Below, piece after piece: positions 1 through 4,803 of a stretch of 6,343 nt of DNA (positions are counted from its first letter, which is position 1; each line of letters opens with the position of its first letter). The position numbers and the translations under genes are program-made. The notes beneath the pieces were generated by a model. It saw only the letters and a list, made by a program, of their open reading frames with translations. It was not told the origin of the DNA and did not search any database. The DNA comes from an uncultured Bacilli bacterium. Lineage in GTDB: Bacteria; Bacillota_I; Bacilli_A; RF39; UBA660. The stretch lies in the NCBI GenBank assembly GCA_944371545.1, contig CALVXT010000078.1, positions 1 to 6,343 of the forward strand, in the 5' to 3' direction.

Positions 1-3
1 ATT

Positions 4-50
4 AAAAATATCGTTTTTCCCAATCAAATAAAGGGTTTAACGATATTTTT
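4..50. terminator. Inverted repeat, candidate bidirectional terminator
   Basis: Positions 4-15 (AAAAATATCGTT) are perfectly complementary to 39-50 (AACGATATTTTT), giving a 12-bp stem. The 23-nt loop contains a further CCC (19-21)/GGG (33-35) pairing. Each strand ends the stem in a T run, which fits a bidirectional intrinsic terminator with its U tract inside the stem. The stem is AT-rich and the loop is long, so strength is uncertain. On the minus strand it follows the 275-2022 operon and the possible small ORF at 24-134, whose TGA stop lies in the loop. The neighbouring gene on the left is outside the window. Confidence 0.45.
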
Positions 51-134
51 TATCGCCTTGAAGTACAAAACTCGGGTTATACCATACTTTATGACAAACA
101 AAAAGGATAGTTTCTCTCTAACGAGTCTATCCAT
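24..134 (-). CDS. Possible small basic, hydrophobic peptide (36 aa)
   Basis: Unrecognised. A minus-strand ATG (134-132) opens 36 codons to a TGA at 26-24. The predicted peptide begins MDRLVREKLSFLFVIKYG and ends KNIVKPFI. It has many Lys/Arg residues around a short hydrophobic core (SFLFVI), so it would be a cationic, possibly membrane-active peptide. The case for translation is an AAGGAAA Shine-Dalgarno at 148-142, about 9 nt from the ATG, and a candidate promoter at 209-238. The inverted repeat at 4-50 covers the end of the ORF, as would be expected for a short transcript. Against it: the ORF is short, chance ORFs are common in AT-rich DNA, and part of it (GGATAG/CTATCC near 107-132) could form an RNA hairpin. 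It could instead be a small RNA or plain intergenic sequence. Confidence 0.25.
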   Translation of the reverse strand: MDRLVREKLSFLFVIKYGITRVLYFKAIKNIVKPFI

Positions 135-151
135 AAAAATATTTCCTTGCT

Positions 152-180
152 TTGACCAAAGAAATAAAGATTTTTGTAAT
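152..180 (+). promoter_or_regulatory. Weak candidate plus-strand promoter
   Basis: TTGACC (152-157) is followed after exactly 17 nt by TGTAAT (175-180), five of six matches in each box. A transcript would start near 187 and run antisense to the 95-aa gene. No plus-strand gene follows, so this is either an antisense RNA promoter or a chance match in AT-rich DNA. Confidence 0.2.
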
Positions 181-192
181 ATAACAATTCAC

Positions 193-204
193 TTGTGTAC
201 ACAA
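193..204. repeat. Perfect 12-bp palindrome TTGTGTACACAA
   Basis: TTGTGTACACAA is identical to its reverse complement and sits where the predicted start site of the minus-strand promoter at 209-238 would fall. Its position and two-fold symmetry suit an operator for a dimeric repressor. No regulator is identified in the window. Confidence 0.4.
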
Positions 205-208
205 AAGC

Positions 209-238
209 ATTATATATTACGCAATCATCGTACCACAA
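209..238 (-). promoter_or_regulatory. Candidate minus-strand promoter upstream of small ORF
   Basis: Read on the minus strand, TTGTGG (238-233) and TATAAT (214-209) are separated by 18 nt. The -10 is a consensus match and the -35 matches in four positions. It would start transcription near 202, inside the palindrome at 193-204, and run towards the small ORF at 134-24. It lies just downstream of the 95-aa gene, so it would separate this transcript from the three-gene operon. Confidence 0.3.
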
Positions 239-274
239 TTTTATTAAAAATTCAATAACTCACACCTAAACACA

Positions 275-562
275 TTATAAATATTCAACAATAGCTACAT
301 TTTTAGCTAATTTTTCAACTAAATCATCACGATCATATTTATTAAAAATATTAACAAAATTACTATGATCTAACAAAAATAATTCGTAATAATTTTGAAA
401 AATTTCTTTGAAATTTGTTACTCCTAAATCCATCAGATAGCTACCATTAGCCAAAACTAGTTTTCTTGCATCTGCCAAAGTATGCAACATAACATCAGCC
501 GTATTATCTTCAAATGCATGAATTTCATCTTTTGTAAAATTGAACTTTTCTAAAAATTTCAT
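275..562 (-). CDS. Hypothetical 95-aa helical protein, third gene of operon
   Basis: I do not recognise a family. The protein has no signal peptide or membrane segment and is probably cytoplasmic. It is rich in Leu, Asn, Phe and Asp and reads as consecutive amphipathic helices. The C-terminal two thirds contain an LMDLGVTNFKEIF element followed by ELFLLD and KYDRDDLVEKL, a helix-G-V/I-N/D-helix layout that also recurs in the two upstream genes and loosely recalls mTERF-type helical repeats; that comparison is by eye only. The ATG at 562-560 is secured by an ideal AAGGAGG SD at 577-571, which lies in the last codons of the preceding gene. Only 1 nt separates it from that gene's stop codon, so the two are almost certainly co-transcribed and translationally coupled. 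It ends in TAA, with no clear hairpin directly after it. Confidence 0.8.
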   Translation of the reverse strand: MKFLEKFNFTKDEIHAFEDNTADVMLHTLADARKLVLANGSYLMDLGVTNFKEIFQNYYELFLLDHSNFVNIFNKYDRDDLVEKLAKNVAIVEYL

Positions 563-563
563 T

Positions 564-863
564 TTAACGACCTCCTTGAGCTTTAAGATAACTTACAACT
601 CTTTTATATAAAACACTAGGATCTCTAAGTTCATCCATATTCTCGTTATTTTGTTCACAAGAATTCCAAAAATCTTTTAATGAACTAGCTACTTGAAATA
701 AACGAGCAGTTGCAAGAAAATCAGAAGTATCTATTCCTTTCTCATTACAAAACGCTAAAACATCCAAACTATCAGCAGAAACAGATGCATCAATACTTGC
801 CAAAGAAATTTGTGTTGGAGTACATTGTTCATTACTTCTTATTAATCGAATTGCATTTTCCAT
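564..863 (-). CDS. Hypothetical 99-aa helical protein, second gene of operon
   Basis: Unrecognised. A small, probably cytoplasmic, mostly helical protein without signal peptide or membrane segment. It has three Cys residues (one in each of NEQCTP, AFCNEK and NSCEQN) with no metal-binding spacing. A helix ending in NEKGIDTSDFLATA resembles the ANGMDPKEIPLMA ending of the upstream 381-aa protein. The ATG at 863-861 follows a strong AAGGAGG SD (878-872) with 8-nt spacing, and that SD overlaps the TAA of the upstream gene. Its last four codons (Gln-Gly-Gly-Arg) in turn supply the SD of the 95-aa gene. This tight packing suggests the three products are made together in comparable amounts. Function unknown. 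Confidence 0.8.
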   Translation of the reverse strand: MENAIRLIRSNEQCTPTQISLASIDASVSADSLDVLAFCNEKGIDTSDFLATARLFQVASSLKDFWNSCEQNNENMDELRDPSVLYKRVVSYLKAQGGR

Positions 864-876
864 AAACCATTCCTCC

Positions 877-2022
877 TTAATAAGCCATCAATGGAATTTC
901 TTTTGGATCCATTCCATTTGCAGCAATTACTGAAATCACACGTTCTAATTGATCACAAGAATACTTAACTAAAACATTAGGATTCAAATAAATATCCATA
1001 GCTTCTTTTCCGATATTAAGTAGTAATTCAATTTTTCTTCTCAATTCTTTATCATACATCATTGAAACATGATGAATAAATACATCTAAAGCAATCTTTT
1101 TAGAATTCATTAATTCAATATTATCACGTACTGTTTGCTCATCAAAATTACGAATCAAATCATCCATTTCTTCACTTGTAAAATCTAAATAATCAATTCC
1201 ACAATCTTTTAAAGTGTCAATAACCAAATTTTTACGTGTATCTTCTTCATTTTCAACAACTGGTTGTTCTTCAACTTCTGGAGTACTCTCTTCATAAGAA
1301 GCTTGTGAAACATCAGAAGAAATTTCATCTTCAGTTGGACTCATGTTTTTAGCTTCATGAATAACTTCAGAAATAGATTTACCTGCTTTATCTTTAGCCT
1401 TAACTTTTGCGTCATAAGCAAACAAAGCATCTTCTGGGAACATTAAAATCTTCGCCGTTTCCCTTTGTTCAGCTTCGTTAAAACCAAATTCTTCTAATAA
1501 AGAAGTTATTGAATCACGTGTAATATTAATATGTCCAGCTAAAGCTAATTCAAAATATTCATTTAATTTTTCTTGATTTGCTAAAGCTGCATCCTTACGA
1601 ATACCAAGTTCTTCAATTGTAGTAATTGCAGTATTCATTTCTTCTTCAACTTTAACCAATTCATCTTCAGCTTTTTTTGTGTCTCTTTCAACATTATCTA
1701 TAGTGCGTGGAAGATTTTTTTCAAGTTTTTCTAGCAAATTCTTAGGATCAAAATCAATACGCAAACGATCTAAAACCGTTGCATAATCTTCACGATGAAT
1801 ACCTTGCAATACTTCTTTAAATTTTTCTCCTTGATCTTCTAATTCTTCTCTTTGCTTTTTCAAACTTGCAATATCTTTTTGAAGTTTTGCCTTCTCCTCC
1901 GTTGTTCTATCTCTCGTTTGTTCTGCTTTATTTTTTTGACGATCCATTTCTTTTAAAATATCACTATCAGAACCACGCAAATTATATAGTTTATCTAATA
2001 GAATTTCTGTATTTACTGTCAT
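877..2022 (-). CDS. Hypothetical 381-aa coiled-coil / helical-repeat protein
   Basis: First gene of a three-gene minus-strand operon; I do not recognise the family. There is no signal peptide or transmembrane segment. Visible architecture: a charged coiled coil at about 20-75 (rich in E/K/Q/R), a second at about 95-155, a short helical segment at 161-197 containing SLLEEFGFNEAEQ, a disordered acidic linker at about 226-263 (PEVEEQPVVENEE region), and a compact helical C-terminal domain at 263-381. The C-terminal domain holds repeated helix-turn elements such as LKDCGIDYLDF, LLLNIGKEAMDIYLNPN and VISVIAANGMDPKEI. Such a layout suits a cytoplasmic scaffold or nucleic-acid/protein-binding adaptor, but that is inference. 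The ATG at 2022-2020 has an AGGGAG SD at 2040-2035, about 12 nt away, somewhat far. The promoter at 2054-2082 is very good, so expression is probably constitutive unless repressed. Confidence 0.85.
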   Translation of the reverse strand: MTVNTEILLDKLYNLRGSDSDILKEMDRQKNKAEQTRDRTTEEKAKLQKDIASLKKQREELEDQGEKFKEVLQGIHREDYATVLDRLRIDFDPKNLLEKLEKNLPRTIDNVERDTKKAEDELVKVEEEMNTAITTIEELGIRKDAALANQEKLNEYFELALAGHINITRDSITSLLEEFGFNEAEQRETAKILMFPEDALFAYDAKVKAKDKAGKSISEVIHEAKNMSPTEDEISSDVSQASYEESTPEVEEQPVVENEEDTRKNLVIDTLKDCGIDYLDFTSEEMDDLIRNFDEQTVRDNIELMNSKKIALDVFIHHVSMMYDKELRRKIELLLNIGKEAMDIYLNPNVLVKYSCDQLERVISVIAANGMDPKEIPLMAY

Positions 2023-2053
2023 GACTGAGTCACACTCCCTTTATTCTGAAAAT

Positions 2054-2082
2054 ATTATAGCAAATTAAAGTTTTTTTGTAAA
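2054..2082 (-). promoter_or_regulatory. Strong extended -10 promoter of the 275-2022 operon
   Basis: On the minus strand TTTACA (2082-2077) and a consensus TATAAT (2059-2054) are separated by exactly 17 nt, with TGC immediately before the -10 forming an extended -10. Transcription would start near 2047, about 25 nt ahead of the ATG at 2022. It is the best promoter match in the window and lies back to back with the importer promoter. Confidence 0.75.
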
Positions 2083-2085
2083 CAA

Positions 2086-2100
2086 CTTTTTTCAAAAAAG
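2086..2100. repeat. Short A/T inverted repeat between divergent promoters
   Basis: CTTTTTT (2086-2092), a central C, then AAAAAAG (2094-2100) form a perfect inverted repeat lying exactly between the -35 boxes of the two divergent promoters. A/T tracts of this type can bend DNA or act as UP-element-like sequence for both promoters. The one-base centre makes a hairpin impossible, so a DNA-level role is more likely if there is any. Confidence 0.3.
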
Positions 2101-2103
2101 GGC

Positions 2104-2131
2104 TTGACACATTTTTGCTAGGAATTAAAGT
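2104..2131 (+). promoter_or_regulatory. Probable promoter of the ABC importer operon
   Basis: A perfect TTGACA -35 (2104-2109) is followed after 16 nt by TAAAGT (2126-2131), four of six matches to the -10 consensus. Transcription would start near 2138, giving a leader of roughly 135 nt before the TTG start at 2273. The strong -35 with a poor -10 suggests moderate or regulated activity. Confidence 0.5.
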
Positions 2132-2178
2132 AAATTAAAGAGAAAAAAGACAACAAAAAGAATAGATGGTGTATACAA

Positions 2179-2205
2179 AGTGTAAAAGAAAAAGAAATTT
2201 ACACT
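2179..2205 (+). promoter_or_regulatory. Leader inverted repeat AGTGTAAA-N11-TTTACACT
   Basis: AGTGTAAA (2179-2186) is perfectly complementary to TTTACACT (2198-2205) across an 11-nt A-rich loop, in the 5' leader of the importer operon. It is followed by CCTTTTATC, a weak T-rich tail. It is directly preceded by an 8-bp palindrome, TGTATACA (2170-2177). It could be an operator for a dimeric regulator or a weak attenuator hairpin. I do not recognise a known riboswitch here; in particular there is no TPP element. Confidence 0.4.
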
Positions 2206-2216
2206 CCTTTTATCAT

Positions 2217-2262
2217 GAACAAAAAAGGCATATCCACATAAACTACCATGGAACAAAAAAGG
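2217..2262 (+). repeat. Duplicated 12-nt block in importer leader
   Basis: GAACAAAAAAGG occurs at 2217-2228 and again at 2251-2262, 34 nt apart. The second copy runs into the start gene's SD (GGAGGAA from 2261), while the first is followed by CATATCC and so lacks a full SD. It may be a small local duplication or coincidence in A-rich sequence. Confidence 0.4.
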
Positions 2263-2267
2263 AGGAA
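2261..2267 (+). promoter_or_regulatory. Ribosome binding site fixing a TTG start
   Basis: GGAGGAA lies so that GGAGG (2261-2265) is 7 nt ahead of TTG at 2273-2275, which begins an in-frame Lys-rich signal sequence. The nearby ATG at 2248 is in another frame and soon hits a stop, so TTG is the supported start. Confidence 0.8.
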
Positions 2268-2272
2268 TTTGT

Positions 2273-3262
2273 TTGAAAAAGAAAATTATTGCAATAATCA
2301 TCGGGGTAATTTTAATTGCCGGAATGATTACTATTTATGTACTATTTAAACCAAAAGATGAAACCACAAACTTAACAAAAATTAACTTAGCTGAAGTAAC
2401 TCACAGTGCTTTCTATGCCCCACTTTATGTTGCTATAGAAGAGGGATATTTAGAAGAAGAAGGAATTGAAGTTGAACTAATATTAACACCAGGTGCAGAT
2501 AAAGTAGCAGCAGCTGTTTTATCTGGAGACGTAGAAATTGGTTTTGCCGGAACAGAAAGTGCAATTTATGTTTATGATGGAGGAGAAGAAGATTATTTAG
2601 TAACATTTGCGGGTCTTACAAAAAGAGATGGTCAATTTATTATTGGAAAAGAAAAAGATTTTGATTGGAGTAGCCTTGAAGGAAAAGAAGTCTTGGTAGG
2701 AAGAAAAGGCGGAATGCCAGCATTAAATTTCTTAAACGCATTAAAAAACGCTGGAATTGATGCCTCAAAAGTAAATATTAACTATTCAATTGACTTTGCT
2801 TCATTATCTGGAGCATACATCGGTGGAACAGGAGACTTTGTAAACCTATTTGAACCAAACGCAACACTTCTTGAAAAAGAAGAATATGGTTACGTAGTTG
2901 CATCAATTGGAGAACTATCAGGAGAAATGCCTTATACAGCATTCTATGCAAGAAAAAGTTACTTAAATGAAAACAAAGAAACATTAATAAAATTTAATAA
3001 CGCAATAAATAAAGGATTAGAATTTGTCAAAAACAATGATGCTCGTACCATTGCCGAAAAAATACTACCACAATTTCCTGATACAAGCTTAGATGATTTA
3101 GAAAAAATCGTTCAAAGATACAAAGATAGTGACTCTTGGTTAGAAACAACATATATTCCAGAAGAATATTTTACAAACTTAGAAGATTTAATGATTGAAA
3201 ATGATTTATTAGAAGAGTATGTACCATATACTGATTTAATACAAAATTTAAATAATGAATAA
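2273..3262 (+). CDS. NitT/TauT-family ABC importer substrate-binding protein (NMT1-like)
   Basis: Extracytoplasmic binding protein that captures a small molecule and delivers it to the permease encoded two genes downstream. The 329-aa product has an N-terminal Lys-rich hydrophobic segment (5-25), then an NMT1/SsuA/TauA-type fold. Family-typical segments are FYAPLYVAIEEGYLEEEGIEVEL at about 47-69 (helix-Y-x-E-EG pattern), LSGDVEIGFAGTESA at about 83-97 (mutable ligand-binding lobe), a KGGMPALNFL turn at 145-154 and a FEPNA segment at 183-187. In Gram-positives these proteins are normally lipoproteins, but here the lipobox-like LIAG (14-17) is followed by Met18 in place of Cys, so it probably stays attached by an uncleaved helix. 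Start is TTG with a strong SD. It overlaps the ATPase gene by 8 nt. Sulfonate, nitrate, thiamine-precursor or riboflavin-type substrates are all possible; none can be assigned. Confidence 0.9.
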   Translation: MKKKIIAIIIGVILIAGMITIYVLFKPKDETTNLTKINLAEVTHSAFYAPLYVAIEEGYLEEEGIEVELILTPGADKVAAAVLSGDVEIGFAGTESAIYVYDGGEEDYLVTFAGLTKRDGQFIIGKEKDFDWSSLEGKEVLVGRKGGMPALNFLNALKNAGIDASKVNINYSIDFASLSGAYIGGTGDFVNLFEPNATLLEKEEYGYVVASIGELSGEMPYTAFYARKSYLNENKETLIKFNNAINKGLEFVKNNDARTIAEKILPQFPDTSLDDLEKIVQRYKDSDSWLETTYIPEEYFTNLEDLMIENDLLEEYVPYTDLIQNLNNE

Positions 3263-4004
3263 TTTATTAGAAATTAATCAAATCAAAAAAAATTACATAA
3301 CAGATAAAGAAGAAATAAAAGCCATAGAAGATATTACTTTACAAATTCACAAAGGAGAAATCGTAACTTTAATTGGTTCAAGCGGATGTGGAAAATCATC
3401 GTTATTAAGCATTCTAGCTGGAATTGATAAAGAAACAGACGGTTTTTTCTTTTTTCATAAAGAGAATCCTGTAATTGGCTATATGTTACAAAATGATGCC
3501 CTATTCCCTTGGTTAACAATTTATCAAAATGCCCTCTTGGGTTTAAAAATTCAAAAGAAAAAAACAAAAGAAAGCGAAAATTATGTTAAAGACTTATTTA
3601 AAAAATACAAATTAGAAGAATTTATGAACAAATACCCTCATGAATTATCAGGAGGAATGAAACAACGGGTGGCTTTAATTAGAACTCTCGCAATTAAACC
3701 AGATATATTGTTATTAGATGAACCTTTTAGTGCCCTAGACTATCAATCAAGATTAGCCGTAAGTGACGATGTTTTTAACATAATAAAAAAAGAAAATATC
3801 ACTACAATCATGGTTTCACATGATATTGCTGAAGCAATATCCATGTCAGATCGAATTGTTGTTTTATCAAAAAGACCCTGCCATGTAAAAAAAATATACG
3901 ATATAGTTTTAACCAACAAAAAAAATCCAATTGAAAATAGAAAAGCCAAAGAATTTTCGGATTATTATAATAAAATATGGAAGGATTTAGATATCAATGT
4001 CTGA
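3255..4004 (+). CDS. ABC importer ATP-binding protein (NitT/TauT type)
   Basis: Cytoplasmic ATPase that powers the importer by ATP-driven dimer closure. All nucleotide-binding motifs are present in 249 aa, a normal length: Walker A GSSGCGKSS (41-49), Q-loop Gln79 in YMLQND followed by LFPWLTIYQNALLGL (83-97) as in SsuB/TauB/NrtD relatives, signature LSGGMKQR (131-138), Walker B ILLLDE (151-156), D-loop SALD (159-162) and switch His189 in VSHD. The stretch between Walker A and the Q-loop looks shorter than usual, and it contains four Phe in a row (64-67) encoded by two T6 runs split by one C. The ATG lies inside the last codons of the binding-protein gene, which it overlaps by 8 nt. I see no SD of its own, so translation probably depends on coupling. 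It ends in TGA, overlapping the permease start by 8 nt. Confidence 0.95.
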   Translation: MNNLLEINQIKKNYITDKEEIKAIEDITLQIHKGEIVTLIGSSGCGKSSLLSILAGIDKETDGFFFFHKENPVIGYMLQNDALFPWLTIYQNALLGLKIQKKKTKESENYVKDLFKKYKLEEFMNKYPHELSGGMKQRVALIRTLAIKPDILLLDEPFSALDYQSRLAVSDDVFNIIKKENITTIMVSHDIAEAISMSDRIVVLSKRPCHVKKIYDIVLTNKKNPIENRKAKEFSDYYNKIWKDLDINV

Positions 4005-4779
4005 AGAAGCCAAAAAAATCATAAAAAAGAAAAAAAGAAAAAAACTTTTTATAATCCTAATTCAAATCTTAATCGTAATTACTTTTTTCATTGGATGGGA
4101 AATTCTTGCTAATAACAAAATACTAAATCCATTTATCTTTTCAAGTCCAAGCCGTATATTTAACACTATATATGAACTTATCATAAGTGGTGAACTATGG
4201 AGTCATATTTTTACAACTCTTTATGAAACAATATTAGCGTTTACAATAGGCATATCTCTAGGATTTATAATTGCAATTATTCTATATGAATGTCCAACAC
4301 TAGCTAAAATTATTGATCCATTTTTAACAATGATTAACAGTTTACCTAAAGTTGCCTTAGGTCCAATCATCATCATTTGGGCTGGAGCAAACACAAAATC
4401 AATAATTGTCATGGCTTTATTAATCAATTTAATTGTTAGTATTATGAACATCTATAACGGATTCCAAGGAGTAGATCCATTAAAAATTAAACTATTAAAA
4501 TCTTTTGGAGCTACCAAAGGACAAATTTTAAAATATTTAATTATTCCAGAATCAAAAAGAACAATTATTTCTTCTTTAAAAATTAACATTTCCATGACCT
4601 TAATTGGTGTAATCATGGGTGAATTCTTAGTAAGTAAAAAAGGAATAGGATATTTAATCATATATGGAACACAAGTATTTAATCTAACCTTAGTCATGGC
4701 TGGAATTATTGTTTTAATTATACTATCTTTTATCATCTATGAAATTGTATCTTTCATTGAAAAAAAATTATCCACTTAA
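3997..4779 (+). CDS. ABC importer permease (SsuC/TauC-like, BPD_transp_1)
   Basis: Integral membrane subunit forming the translocation channel, presumably as a homodimer. The 260-aa protein starts with a Lys/Arg-rich cytoplasmic tail (6-16) and has about six hydrophobic helices: roughly 17-38, 75-97, 110-130, 134-152, 194-212 and 230-253. The coupling loop that contacts the ATPase is recognisable as the EAA-type motif at about 167-184 (LKSFGATKGQILKYLIIP), where G175 and P184 are the conserved positions. The INSLPKVALGPIIIIW segment (113-128) is typical of the TauC/SsuC family. The ATG overlaps the ATPase gene by 8 nt and has a modest SD (AAGGA, 3981-3985). The last codons and TAA stop lie within the terminator hairpin at 4760-4795. 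The transported compound is unknown. Confidence 0.93.
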   Translation: MSEEAKKIIKKKKRKKLFIILIQILIVITFFIGWEILANNKILNPFIFSSPSRIFNTIYELIISGELWSHIFTTLYETILAFTIGISLGFIIAIILYECPTLAKIIDPFLTMINSLPKVALGPIIIIWAGANTKSIIVMALLINLIVSIMNIYNGFQGVDPLKIKLLKSFGATKGQILKYLIIPESKRTIISSLKINISMTLIGVIMGEFLVSKKGIGYLIIYGTQVFNLTLVMAGIIVLIILSFIIYEIVSFIEKKLST

Positions 4780-4795
4780 CAGGATAATTTTTTTT
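4760..4795. terminator. Bidirectional terminator between importer and trpS
   Basis: AAAAAAAATTATCC (4760-4773) pairs perfectly with GGATAATTTTTTTT (4782-4795), a 14-bp stem with an 8-nt loop. It offers an eight-T run in either direction. The permease TAA stop (4777-4779) is in the loop and the trpS TGA stop (4806-4804) lies 8 nt beyond, so one hairpin serves both convergent transcripts. Confidence 0.88.
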
Positions 4796-4803
4796 ATAGT
4801 AAA

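Noticed and set aside
58..258. Plus-strand 66-codon ORF in the left intergenic region
   Set aside because: Starts with TTG without an SD, has a composition unlike the real genes and overlaps the terminator-like repeat, minus-strand promoter and palindrome. Treated as chance.
2248..2250. ATG as alternative start of the binding protein
   Set aside because: It is in a different frame from 2273 and soon reaches a stop; the SD at 2261 points to the TTG.
2133..2272. TPP, purine or other known riboswitch ahead of the importer
   Set aside because: No recognisable conserved core (for example the TPP CUGAGA element) and the only strong stem is a simple 8-bp hairpin. An undescribed element cannot be excluded.
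2778..2984. Minus-strand ORFs inside the importer genes (also 3334-3567, 3743-3949, 4221-4451, 4452-4736)
   Set aside because: They lie antisense to three well-supported genes with full motifs, have no SD or promoter and show low-complexity shadow sequence.
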